From: Chthoniobacterales bacterium
Lineage (GTDB): Bacteria; Verrucomicrobiota; Verrucomicrobiia; Chthoniobacterales; JACTMZ01
NCBI GenBank assembly: GCA_014879535.1
Contig: JACSRX010000019.1
Span: 1 to 64,000 of the forward strand
Direction: 5' to 3'
DNA: 64,000 bases
Numbering within the stretch: position 1 is the first letter of the stretch; each line of letters begins with the position of its first letter. This document shows, in pieces, positions 51,383 through 59,143 of this stretch. The notes under the pieces are model-generated. The model was not told where the DNA came from, ran no database searches, and saw only the letters and a program-made list of their open reading frames with translations. A program made the translations under genes and the position numbers.

Positions 51383-54319
51383 ATGACGCCCGACCAGTTC
51401 GCCGCCAAGTGGTCGAAGGTGTCCCTTTCCGAGCGCTCATCCTACCAGCAGCATTTCCTCGATCTCTGCGAGTTGGTTGACCACCCGAAACCCGCCGAGG
51501 CCGACCCGACCGGCGACTGGTTCTGCTTTGAACGTGGCGCGGAGAAACATGGCGGCGGCGACGGTTGGGCCGACGTGTGGAAACGCGGCCACTTCGCCTT
51601 CGAATACAAGGGTCGCCACGCCAACCTCGCCAAGGCCTACGACCAGCTCCTTCGCTACCGCGCCTCGCTGGAAAACCCGCCGCTGCTCGTCGTCTGCGAC
51701 ACGGATGTCGTCGAAATCCACACGAACTTCACCGGCACGGCCGAAGTCGTGCACCGGTTCGCCACCGCCGACATCGGCGAACCCCGCAACCTCGGCCTTC
51801 TCCGCGCCCTCTTCCACGCGCCGGACAAACTCCACCCCGTCCGCACCGCGGAAGCCATCACCGCCGAGGCGGCGTCCTCCCTTGCCGCGCTTGCCGGACG
51901 CCTCCGCGCGCGCCATCAGGATCCCGAGGCGGCGGCGCGCTTTCTCGACCGCATCGTCTTCTGCCTGTTCGCCGAGGATGTCGGACTGCTCCCCGGCGGA
52001 CTTTTCTCGGAGTTGCTCGCCAACACGAAGGACCATCCCGAGAGGTTCGCCCGCTACACCGCCGAGCTCTTCGCTGCCATGGCGACCGGCGGCGAATTCC
52101 AATACAAGACCATCGACCACTTCAACGGCGGACTCTTCGCCGACCCTGTCGTCCTTGACCTCTCGGCCGATGAAATCGCCGCCATCCACGCCGCCTCGCA
52201 GCTCGACTGGGGCGCGGTGGACCCCTCCATCTTCGGCACGCTGTTCCAGCGCGGACTCGACCCTTCCACCCGCGCCGCCCTCGGCGCGGAATACACCAGC
52301 CGCCGCGACATCGAGGACCTCATCGAGCCCGTCCTCCTCGCCCCGCTCCGCCGCGAGTGGAACGAAGTCCGCACCACGCTCGACAACCTCGTCCGCACCG
52401 GCCAGAAGCGCCCCAAGCCCGGCGCCAAGCAGCCCGCCGGCCCCGCCTTGAAGAAGGCCCTCGGCGAAGCCGCCCGCCTGAAGGACGCCTTCCTCCAGCG
52501 CCTCTCGCGCATCCATGTTCTCGACCCCGCCTGCGGCTCCGGCAACTTCCTCTACGTCGCCCTCCAGAAGCTCAAGGACCTCGAAAAGGAAGTCATCCTC
52601 CATGGCGGCAAGGACGGCCTCAGCACCGACTTCTTCCCCGTCATCGGTCCGTGGCAGTTCCACGGACTCGAGATCAACCCCTACGCCTTCGAGTTGGCGC
52701 AGCTCACCCTCTGGATCGGCTACCTCCAATGGCACCGCGGCAACGGCTACCCGCTCACCGACAAGCCCATCCTCAAGACGCTCGACAACTTCCGCCTCAT
52801 GGACGCGCTGCTCGACCTGTCCGACCCCGACGAGCCCAAGGAAGCCGTGTGGCCCGCCGTCCGCTCCGATCAGGAACTCATCATCGTCGGCAACCCGCCG
52901 TTCCTCGGGGACAAAATCATGCGCCGCGAACTCGGCGATGCCTATGTGGACTCCCTCCGTTCCGTCTTCGCCGGCCGCATCCCCGGCCAGTCCGACCTTT
53001 GCTGCTATTGGTTCGAGAAGGCCCGCGCCCTCATCGCCGACGGCAAAGTCTCCCGCGCCGGACTCCTCGCCACCCAAGGCATCCGCGGCGGCGCCAACCG
53101 CGAAGTCCTCAAACGCATCAAGGACTCCGGCGACATCTTCTTCGCCGTCAGCGACCGCGATTGGATTCTCGACGGGGCCAATGTCCACATCTCCATGGTC
53201 GGCTTCTGTGGGAAGGAGAAACGGCCCGAAGGAACGGTTTTGGATGGCTGCGAGGTCGGGGAGGTTAATGCCAATCTTACAACCGGTTCGAACAGTGGGC
53301 GTCTTCAGCTACAGACGCAAAATGCGGGCGTCGGCTGGATTGGTGTTTCTATGCACGGGCCGTTTGACTTCAACGAACAGGCAGCAGTGGTCCTGCTAAA
53401 CACGGGTGGCAACCCCACGGGAAAATTGAACTCCGATGTAGTCCGCCCAATCTTGAACGCACTTGAGATTACGCGGCGGGCTGAGTCGCGCTGGGTGGTT
53501 GCTTTCACTCCAGAAACCTCACAGACAGAAGCTGCACTTTACGAAGCGCCCTTTGAGTTTGTTGCAAAGACGGTGCGTCCCGTTCGCGAGCAGAATCGCC
53601 GGGCAACGTATCGAGACCGCTGGTGGCTTCATGGGGAAGGACGCCCCGCGATGCTTGAACAGCTACGACCGCTGCCCCGTTTTATCGCGACACCTCGCGT
53701 CAGTAAACACAGGGTATTCGTATGGGTTGGACCGCATGTGATTCCTTCAGACGCCACTACCGTCTTCGCCCGCAGCGACGATTTTTTCTTCGGCGTGCTG
53801 CATTCCCGCATCCACGAAGTCTGGTCTTTGGCGCAGGGGACGCAGTTGCGCGAGAAGGAATCCGGCTTCCGCTACACTCCGACCACCTGTTTCGAGACCT
53901 TCCCGTTCCCGTGGGACCACCGGTTGCCGCTTGAGAAGTTGACCGACGAGCAACGCGCCTACCATGCCGCCATTTCCGAAGCGGCCCTCAACTTGGACGA
54001 ACTCCGCGCCCGCTGGCTCAACCCGCCCGAATGGACCCGCGAAGAAATCCTCGAATTCCCCGCCACCGAAGGCGGCCCATGGACCCGCTTCATCCAACCC
54101 GGCACGACCAACGCCCGCTACCCCCGCCTCATCCCCCGCGATGCCGAATGCGCCAAGCAATTGTCCACCCGCACCCTCACCAAACTCTACAACACCCGCC
54201 CCACCTGGCTCACCGACGCCCACACCCAACTGGACCAAGCCGTCGCCGCGGCGTATGGCTGTTCGCCAAGCCGCGAAAGCGCGGCTATCCTCGCTCATCT
54301 ATTATCAATGTCAGATTAA
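51383..54319 (+). CDS. MmeI-like (type IIL/IIG) restriction-modification fusion enzyme
   Basis: A 978-aa protein starting at MTPDQFAAKWSKVS. Near the N-terminus 'GDWFCFERG...GWADVWKRGHFAFEYKG' gives a nuclease motif D64-x9-E74-x-K76, the same spacing as in MmeI. A helical spacer is followed by the gamma-type N6-adenine methyltransferase core with motif I 'VLDPACGSGNFLYVALQKLKDLE' (about residue 380) and motif IV 'IIVGNPPFLGDK' (about residue 503). Target-recognition and C-terminal helical segments follow. One polypeptide would both methylate and cut at its site. Codons 606-802 (about 53200-53790) are distinctly lower in GC than the rest and cover the expected recognition domain, suggesting replacement of that part. 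No separate R, M or S gene adjoins. Confidence 0.85.
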   Translation: MTPDQFAAKWSKVSLSERSSYQQHFLDLCELVDHPKPAEADPTGDWFCFERGAEKHGGGDGWADVWKRGHFAFEYKGRHANLAKAYDQLLRYRASLENPPLLVVCDTDVVEIHTNFTGTAEVVHRFATADIGEPRNLGLLRALFHAPDKLHPVRTAEAITAEAASSLAALAGRLRARHQDPEAAARFLDRIVFCLFAEDVGLLPGGLFSELLANTKDHPERFARYTAELFAAMATGGEFQYKTIDHFNGGLFADPVVLDLSADEIAAIHAASQLDWGAVDPSIFGTLFQRGLDPSTRAALGAEYTSRRDIEDLIEPVLLAPLRREWNEVRTTLDNLVRTGQKRPKPGAKQPAGPALKKALGEAARLKDAFLQRLSRIHVLDPACGSGNFLYVALQKLKDLEKEVILHGGKDGLSTDFFPVIGPWQFHGLEINPYAFELAQLTLWIGYLQWHRGNGYPLTDKPILKTLDNFRLMDALLDLSDPDEPKEAVWPAVRSDQELIIVGNPPFLGDKIMRRELGDAYVDSLRSVFAGRIPGQSDLCCYWFEKARALIADGKVSRAGLLATQGIRGGANREVLKRIKDSGDIFFAVSDRDWILDGANVHISMVGFCGKEKRPEGTVLDGCEVGEVNANLTTGSNSGRLQLQTQNAGVGWIGVSMHGPFDFNEQAAVVLLNTGGNPTGKLNSDVVRPILNALEITRRAESRWVVAFTPETSQTEAALYEAPFEFVAKTVRPVREQNRRATYRDRWWLHGEGRPAMLEQLRPLPRFIATPRVSKHRVFVWVGPHVIPSDATTVFARSDDFFFGVLHSRIHEVWSLAQGTQLREKESGFRYTPTTCFETFPFPWDHRLPLEKLTDEQRAYHAAISEAALNLDELRARWLNPPEWTREEILEFPATEGGPWTRFIQPGTTNARYPRLIPRDAECAKQLSTRTLTKLYNTRPTWLTDAHTQLDQAVAAAYGCSPSRESAAILAHLLSMSD

Positions 54320-54346
54320 ATCGGAGCATCCACAGATTTACTGACG

Positions 54347-55552
54347 ATGGAAACTTCTCCAAACGGCATCACGGCTTCTCCTCAGCACCTTGCGGAGCTT
54401 CGACGGCAATGCTTGCACCACAATGTGTTCCCGATCTTCCTTCCAAATACATTTTATGGCGAGGCGCCTGCCCCTGTGTTCAAGGTTCTCTCGAAACTGG
54501 TGGCAGGTATTGCAGACCAGTTAGAATGCCTTGACGATCGGGAGTTGCAGGGAGAGGTCGACAGGCTTCCATCACAGCTTCAAATGCTACTCGGTGAAAT
54601 GCCTGCCAGACCGTGGAGAAGAGACCAACACGAAAGGATTGCCCTGTATCAGATCGTCTGGATGGCAAGTGAAAGCTACTCTGATTTCCCTGACGCTCTC
54701 GTTCCGTTCAGCTTATCGTCCGAGGTTGGCCAAGCCTTTCCTGAACTCGCAGATCACATCGACGAGGAGGGCTTGCTTCGACTTGGACCCAATTTCGTCT
54801 TGCACGATGGAGGCATCAACTACAAACAGCACGTTCTGCATTTTCACCAATGTCTGCGCCGCAATTTTTCTTCGAATCCTAACTTCAACTTTACTGCAAG
54901 GTTTTGTGCGTATTATCGAGAGTATGGCACAACTGCAGCATTCAGAATAGCCATCGATCCACGGAGGTTTATGCATCAGTCGCAGTATCAACAAATGATG
55001 GAGTTTGACGCGTGGCATGGGCCTATGTTCGATCCGTCGCGTTTGGACGACCTTGATTGCTGCGGTTTAACCCTGGTCGAAAGAGAACGCCCATCTCTTT
55101 TTGATTTCTCAAACAAGCTTGATCGCACTGAATTCTACTGGGCTGCAGACCGAAGCACTCGCATAAAGAGTTTTGAGATTGAGGAGTTGCCCGCGGAGGA
55201 TACCACCTACGGACCGTTTCGCATTTCGCGTTATGTCCACTCAGAGAGAGACACAAACCAGCGGTGTATTCGGCATTTGGATGGAGCTGTAAAGGTTTAC
55301 GAATCGCTTGGTGCGTATCGCGCCAGATATGCATCCCAACTGCCTAAAGAACCGCGAGCTTATCAAAAGCACAAACTCTTTCGCATAGATGGACAGATTC
55401 CAATAGATGCTTGGATTGACTTGATTGCCATGTTCTACAACGGAAACGAAATGGTGCTTCGATATTTTGACAGTAATCGTTATGAAGCTTCATTTCGCGA
55501 TCAGATTCAGCAAGTCCAAGAACTGCTTCTTGAGCGCAAGAGGCGCAGCTAA
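54347..55552 (+). CDS. Uncharacterised protein in low-GC accessory block, next to the restriction enzyme
   Basis: A 401-aa soluble protein with no family I recognise. The composition is average for a globular protein, with many aromatics and charged helices. The N-terminal half is helical ('APAPVFKVLSKLVAGIADQLECLDDRELQGEVDRLPSQLQMLLGEM'), and the middle has 'HVLHFHQCLRRNFSSNPNFNFTARFCAYYREYG'. No membrane segment, signal peptide or nucleotide-binding loop is visible. It begins 27 bp after the MmeI-like gene on the same strand, so co-transcription is likely, and its GC is clearly below the chromosome average. An accessory or defence role is a reasonable guess from position only. Confidence 0.7.
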   Translation: METSPNGITASPQHLAELRRQCLHHNVFPIFLPNTFYGEAPAPVFKVLSKLVAGIADQLECLDDRELQGEVDRLPSQLQMLLGEMPARPWRRDQHERIALYQIVWMASESYSDFPDALVPFSLSSEVGQAFPELADHIDEEGLLRLGPNFVLHDGGINYKQHVLHFHQCLRRNFSSNPNFNFTARFCAYYREYGTTAAFRIAIDPRRFMHQSQYQQMMEFDAWHGPMFDPSRLDDLDCCGLTLVERERPSLFDFSNKLDRTEFYWAADRSTRIKSFEIEELPAEDTTYGPFRISRYVHSERDTNQRCIRHLDGAVKVYESLGAYRARYASQLPKEPRAYQKHKLFRIDGQIPIDAWIDLIAMFYNGNEMVLRYFDSNRYEASFRDQIQQVQELLLERKRRS

Positions 55553-55653
55553 CAACTCTGTTGGGATTTTTGCTTTATCCGCACGGAAACATTTTGTAGC
55601 CCCGCACCGTCAGTTTAGCGAGAACAACACTCTAACGCACCGCCAGCATCAGT

Positions 55654-56475
55654 ATGAACACCGCAATCGAATGGTGCAACAGCAACCAAGGTATCCTCAT
55701 GGTTCTGCTAACCTTCCTGTATGTCTTTGCCACGTTCATTCTTGTATATATGGCACATCGAGGGAATATCCTCACAGAGAAGAGTATCAGGGATCTTGCC
55801 AAGCTTGAGCAAGAGCGGCTACGGCCGCTAGTTGAGGTCCGGGTTGAGTTGGACTCTCCAGTGCTTGTTGTGCACGTGACCAACCAAGGCCAGACGCCAG
55901 CCTATGGCATTCGGATACAAACTCAACCGGTTATCCGATCACTTTGGGGTGGTAAGGGCTGCTATCCCGAGGCCAAGACAGAACGGGATATCGGCTTTAT
56001 TGTCCACGGGCTTGCGTCATTGGGTGCGGGATGCACTGTGTCCGCGGTCCTCGGGACGTTCCCAAGAGTCGAGGAGGTCTGCCCGGACTTGCGTTTTTCC
56101 GGCACTGTTGCCTTCCGAAGTGCGACAGGAACCGAGCATTGCTCGCCTGTGGATATCGACCTTCGCTACTTGAAAGCCACGCGTAGGATTAGCCGTAAAT
56201 CCATACACGACGTGGCCAATCAGCTTGAGCAGATTAGCAGGGAATTGGGGCATCTGGGGAGCGGGTTTCGTAAGCCCCATGTGATCATACAAAGTATTGC
56301 AGACAAAAGAGCGGAGGACGAGGCTGCCATGAGCGAAGCTCTTGAGCGGCTCGAGCAGACAGCAATAGATCAAGAAACCCAGAAAGACGGAGGAGTCAGC
56401 CCGCCTGATCTTGGCACTTCCGGCGTTTCGGACTCGGAGCATCCTCGGAAACCAGAGTCAGGCGCTGATTCCTGA
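55654..56475 (+). CDS. Uncharacterised membrane-anchored protein of the low-GC block
   Basis: A 273-aa protein with one N-terminal membrane helix ('GILMVLLTFLYVFATFILVYMA'), a short helical linker ('ILTEKSIRDLAKLEQERLRP'), a beta-rich domain ('LVEVRVELDSPVLVVHVTNQGQTPAYGIRIQ...') and a charged, partly coiled C-terminus ('EDEAAMSEALERLEQTAIDQ'). The middle domain resembles the Ig-like fold often seen behind single N-terminal helices in accessory proteins ('V.v.N.G.t.A.n'). The family is unknown. It is 101 bp after the previous gene. GC is low compared with the core genes. Confidence 0.68.
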   Translation: MNTAIEWCNSNQGILMVLLTFLYVFATFILVYMAHRGNILTEKSIRDLAKLEQERLRPLVEVRVELDSPVLVVHVTNQGQTPAYGIRIQTQPVIRSLWGGKGCYPEAKTERDIGFIVHGLASLGAGCTVSAVLGTFPRVEEVCPDLRFSGTVAFRSATGTEHCSPVDIDLRYLKATRRISRKSIHDVANQLEQISRELGHLGSGFRKPHVIIQSIADKRAEDEAAMSEALERLEQTAIDQETQKDGGVSPPDLGTSGVSDSEHPRKPESGADS

Positions 56476-56502
56476 CCTCGGACTGGCAGTAGGACGCTCG
56501 AG

Positions 56503-57312
56503 ATGACTTTTCGCATCCAACAAATTGTTGACTACGGCACAGCCCATCCAGCCGTTGCTCGTCTCACTGTGCAGATGGCCGAGTTGATGAGGTTTTATTC
56601 TGTTGCTAGCTCAGTCCAAGATAGCGTTTATCGCACGATTTGCTCGGAGGTTCTTCCGAGACTCATGACCTGCTATCGGACGCATGAGCGAATTTCTTCA
56701 GATGTCGAGAAGGTGAAGGAGCAAATCAGATCACGGGGTTTAGATGCACAAGCGAACGGTAGAGCCTACACCATTCCGAGTGTATGCAATCTAAAGGCAG
56801 ACTCAGAATCCTACTTGTATCACGCTAAATCAGCGCTGAGAGACTTTACGATCGTCTTCAACACTTTGTTCAACACCACCTTTAGCAGGCAAGCAAGATA
56901 CGGAGAGATCGTGAGCTGGGCGAAGGGCAAGTTCGGAGACGATAGCCCGCTCGCGTTAATGCTTGATAATGACTTCCGCGGTTGGATAAGTCCTCTTGTG
57001 CGCATGCGCAATGCTGTGGAACATCCTGGCGGTCATTCTGGAACTCTTCACATTCACGACTTTAGGGCGGTGGAGTCTGATGGTGTCATTATCCTCTCGG
57101 AGCCAACGTGGCACTTGAATGAAGATACACCAGCTCCGCTAGCCAGTGGAATGCAAGTCTTCAACTCAAATATGCTTACATTCTTTGAAGAATCGCTGCT
57201 TCTCTGTTTAGAGACGTTCCCGAAACCGCCATTTATTCGATTAATCGAGATTCCTGAGCATGAGCGCCGCCCTGAATGCCCTTGTCGCTTCGAGATGGGT
57301 TTACAACCCTAA
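56503..57312 (+). CDS. Uncharacterised all-helical protein with HEPN-like R-x4-H motif
   Basis: A 269-aa mostly helical, soluble protein. Near residues 165-178 it has 'SPLVRMRNAVEHPGGHSG', where R169-x4-H174 fits the R-x4-6-H signature of HEPN ribonuclease domains; the preceding helices ('DSESYLYHAKSALRDFTIVFNTLFN') would fit the HEPN bundle. HEPN proteins act in toxin-antitoxin, abortive-infection and other RNA-targeting defences, but 'RNAxEH' also occurs in inactive or housekeeping relatives. It follows the membrane-anchored protein by 27 bp and closes the low-GC trio behind the MmeI-like enzyme. No partner nucleotidyltransferase or antitoxin was recognised. Confidence 0.7.
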   Translation: MTFRIQQIVDYGTAHPAVARLTVQMAELMRFYSVASSVQDSVYRTICSEVLPRLMTCYRTHERISSDVEKVKEQIRSRGLDAQANGRAYTIPSVCNLKADSESYLYHAKSALRDFTIVFNTLFNTTFSRQARYGEIVSWAKGKFGDDSPLALMLDNDFRGWISPLVRMRNAVEHPGGHSGTLHIHDFRAVESDGVIILSEPTWHLNEDTPAPLASGMQVFNSNMLTFFEESLLLCLETFPKPPFIRLIEIPEHERRPECPCRFEMGLQP

Positions 57313-57368
57313 GGAGTATCCTACGCCATGCTGACGCTTTCCAGCCGATCAGAAGCCTCTGGGGGGCC

Positions 57369-57409
57369 AAAGGGGTCGGTCATGGTTTATTGCACTCGGG
57401 GTGCGAGGC
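57369..57409. repeat. 41-bp direct repeat, copy 1
   Basis: This copy (core GGTCATGGTTTATTGCACTC) matches the stretch at 58074-58114 at 37 of 41 positions, in the same orientation. The two copies flank a 664-bp segment holding two very small membrane-protein genes and a terminator. The 173 bp between the HEPN-like gene and the next small gene otherwise shows no signal. Confidence 0.75.
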
Positions 57410-57485
57410 AGGGTGTGGAAGGGGGGTGCTCACCGTCCCTGCCTTTTCGTTTGACCATCCGCCGGGCGGGAACCACGGTTCCGGC

Positions 57486-57683
57486 ATGGGGCAGAACTCC
57501 ATTCCGCCGATCATAAACCTGATCATTCCGGGATCATGGCAACTCACGAACGGCCATATACGCCGGGGGTTTGCATGGATGGTCGCCATCATTTTGACCG
57601 CCCCCTTTGTCCTCCCCTGCATCGTCCTGTGGTTCGTCTGCTTGTCCGAGGCTTTCTCACTTGAGCGCAGAAGCCGTATTTGA
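57486..57683 (+). CDS. Small membrane protein (65 aa)
   Basis: A 65-aa protein starting at MGQNSIPPIINLIIPGSWQLTNGHIRRGFAWMV; the ORF-track start 70 codons upstream reads through the repeat. It has two membrane-compatible segments (about residues 9-15 extended, and 'GFAWMVAIILTAPFVLPCIVLWFVCLSEAF'). The 'NLIIPGSWQLTNGHIRRGF' lead-in resembles the 'l.PGlGQ.y.G....G' entry of TM2/DUF-type small membrane proteins, but I cannot assign a family. A strong intrinsic terminator follows 95 bp downstream. Confidence 0.55.
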   Translation: MGQNSIPPIINLIIPGSWQLTNGHIRRGFAWMVAIILTAPFVLPCIVLWFVCLSEAFSLERRSRI

Positions 57684-57777
57684 TCGCGGCGCGGACGTAG
57701 AAAAGAAGGAGGTTTCGGCCTTGAATTCACGAGCGCCACAAGAAAGCGCCGCTCCGCGTAGCTACGGCCCAAGTATC

Positions 57778-57811
57778 ACCCCGCCTCGGTCCTGCACCTT
57801 GGCGGGGTTTT
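57778..57811 (+). terminator. Rho-independent terminator
   Basis: ACCCCGCC (57778-57785) pairs perfectly with GGCGGGGT (57801-57808) around a 15-nt loop and is followed by a short T-run (TTTT) on the plus strand. It ends the transcript of the 65-aa gene. The same hairpin also lies just beyond the stop of the convergent 50-aa gene on the minus strand, though there it lacks a T-tract. Confidence 0.75.
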
Positions 57812-57824
57812 GCTGCATCCTGGC

Positions 57825-57977
57825 TCAGCCTCTCGACTGGATGGCGTGCCAGTCCACCGGGGACATACCCATGGCGTAGGCAATGGCATAGAGCCCCGCT
57901 ATCCCCACCGCGAAGATCAACGGAGCCAAGAGGATCACCACCGGCAAAGCGAAAAGCCCCAGAAGAATTCCTTTCAC
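57825..57977 (-). CDS. Very small membrane protein (50 aa), missed by the ORF track
   Basis: This reading frame, below the ORF-track cut-off, runs from GTG 57977 to TGA 57825 and reads MKGILLGLFALPVVILLAPL... then 'IFAVGIAGLYAIAYAMGMSPVDWHAIQSRG'. It gives one long or two short membrane segments with a short polar tail. An in-frame TAA four codons upstream makes the GTG the only possible start. Hydrophobic codon runs without interruption and its convergent placement to the 65-aa gene, with the terminator between, argue that it is a real gene. No family or function recognised, and no clear Shine-Dalgarno. Confidence 0.55.
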   Translation of the reverse strand: MKGILLGLFALPVVILLAPLIFAVGIAGLYAIAYAMGMSPVDWHAIQSRG

Positions 57978-58073
57978 ACCGTCAGCTTACCGGGGCCTGC
58001 CCATCGGTCAAATTCCGAAACCGGTGGCTGTATCTTGCCGGAATCGCCACTCCCCGGAGTCGGACCGTATTTT

Positions 58074-58114
58074 AAAGGGGGCGGTCATGGTTTATAGCTC
58101 TCGGGATGCGAGGC
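58074..58114. repeat. 41-bp direct repeat, copy 2
   Basis: Core GGTCATGGTTTATAGCTCTC; same orientation as copy 1 with four mismatches over 41 bp. It lies 69 bp upstream of the antitoxin ATG and separates the small-membrane-protein segment from the toxin-antitoxin pair. Confidence 0.75.
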
Positions 58115-58147
58115 GAAAGAGAGCGGTCGTTCGGGTGGGCGCATGTA

Positions 58148-58176
58148 TTGAACCCAACGGCAAAGACGCGTAGGAT
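58148..58176 (+). promoter_or_regulatory. Sigma70-type promoter of the toxin-antitoxin operon
   Basis: TTGAAC (58148-58153), an exact 17-bp spacer and TAGGAT (58171-58176) form a good promoter. The -10 ends only 6 bp before the antitoxin ATG, so the transcript would be leaderless or nearly so. Alternatively AGGA inside TAGGAT acts as a Shine-Dalgarno at 7-nt spacing and the promoter lies elsewhere. Confidence 0.55.
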
Positions 58177-58182
58177 TCCAAC

Positions 58183-58359
58183 ATGTCCACTGTGACCGAG
58201 ATCGAGGAGGCTGCCGCCAAGCTCCCGCCTGCGGATTTGGCGCGGCTTTTGGAGGATTTGCGAGACCTGCAGATTGCACGCACCGCCTTGGCTGAGGTCG
58301 TCTCGGGAGAGGAGACGACCGTTTCACTGGACAGACTGGAGTCGGAACTGAACGCGTGA
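58183..58359 (+). CDS. Small antitoxin of a RelE/ParE-type pair
   Basis: A 58-aa protein (below the ORF-track cut-off) reading MSTVTEIEEAAAKLPPADLA..., then 'RLLEDLRDLQIARTALAEVVSGEETTVSLDRLESELNA'. It is short, acidic and helical, and resembles the addiction-module antidotes with 'lp..e...L...L', and a C-terminal 's..e...l' tail that wraps the toxin. Its TGA overlaps the GTG start of the toxin (GTGA), the classic translational coupling of antitoxin-first modules. Such antitoxins neutralise the toxin and often repress their own promoter, here presumably the element just upstream. Confidence 0.78.
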   Translation: MSTVTEIEEAAAKLPPADLARLLEDLRDLQIARTALAEVVSGEETTVSLDRLESELNA

Positions 58360-58616
58360 CTTACCGCGTCGAAGTCGTTCGCAAGGCGGCCAAGTTCTTG
58401 GCGTCCCTCCGCGACACGGCTCTCCGGCGACGCTTGCTTGAGGTGCTACGCGAACTCGAGACCTCACCACGGCCGCCCGGTTGCGTGAAACTCACAGGCA
58501 GCTCCGATGTGTTCCGAATCCGGGTGGGTGACCATCGGATCGTTTACCAAGTTCAAGACAAGGTGCTCTTGGTGCTGGTCATCGACATAGGTCATCGCCG
58601 GGAGATTTACCGCTGA
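58356..58616 (+). CDS. RelE/ParE family toxin
   Basis: An 86-aa basic protein starting from GTG (VTYRVEVVRKAAKFLASLRDTALRRRLLEVLREL). The core 'LTGSSDVFRIRVGDHRIVYQVQDKVLLVLVIDIGHRREIYR' is the RelE/ParE beta-sheet: 'l.g....yRiRvGdyRivY.i.d..l.v.v..ighR...Y'. RelE-type members cut mRNA on the ribosome; ParE-type members inhibit gyrase. The 'R..VGD.RI.Y' and 'HRREIY' residues suit RelE-type RNase action, but this is not decisive. Confidence 0.88.
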   Translation: MTYRVEVVRKAAKFLASLRDTALRRRLLEVLRELETSPRPPGCVKLTGSSDVFRIRVGDHRIVYQVQDKVLLVLVIDIGHRREIYR

Positions 58617-59143
58617 TCCAGCGAAGAGGCATCCTGCACAGACTCCCGTAAAACAGGCTGAACCCGTCCCCAGAAATGTTGGTTTTCAGGCCCATGAAGT
58701 AGCAGGGGCCGCAGGATTGCTCCCGCGGCCCCGCGCCCCTCGCCCGAAGGCTCGGGGGGGATATCCCTTGCCAATAGGGAGCATGAACAACGATTCAAGC
58801 CATTTTCCAGCCAATGGGGTCAGTCAACAAATCTCAATACAGTCCCAAGATTTTGCCATCCACAGACCAGAACGGCCACATGATTGCTGTTCTTATCCTC
58901 CGACCACCACCGCGCAGCAACTAGGACAACACATGATCGTTCCGCCCACTCCAACGCGACCGGAACAGCAGTGTTCCCCGGACGGCCCGGAGATCGGTCC
59001 CCAAATTTCGGAGGAGACGCGGGCGCGTTCGCTTGTGGTGATTTTGACTTTCATGCCCGGAGCCGACACATTGCCCGCATGTTCGGCGTGATTTCCACGG
59101 GCGACACGGGCACGACGTGGACGTGCTGAACCACAGCGACCCC
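58617..59143. other. 527-bp intergenic stretch without a convincing gene
   Basis: The stretch separates the toxin gene from the efflux operon. The only structure I see is a perfect 8-bp stem, GGGGCCGC (58705-58712) with GCGGCCCC (58725-58732), followed by a second GC-rich run (CGCCCGAAGGCTCGGGGG). The 124-aa ORF at 58717-59091 and the overlapping 81-aa and 74-aa ORFs have Pro/Arg/Thr-rich compositions and no family features, so they are not called. The promoter of the efflux operon should lie in the last 100-200 bp, but no strong hexamers stand out. Confidence 0.6.

Noticed and set aside
51437-53188. 583-aa minus-strand ORF opposite the MmeI-like gene
   Set aside because: Its Gly/Val/Glu/Asp-rich shadow composition stops where the GC drops, as expected for a GC-driven artefact.
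55553-55653. Possible attC site after the 401-aa gene (TAACAACTCTGTTGG at its stop)
   Set aside because: It resembles an R''-L'' start, but no matching GTTRRRY core or inverted repeat follows, so it was not called an integron site.
58717-59091. 124-aa plus-strand ORF in the gap before the efflux operon
   Set aside because: Pro/Thr/Arg-rich with no secondary-structure pattern; overlapping frames look equally (un)likely.
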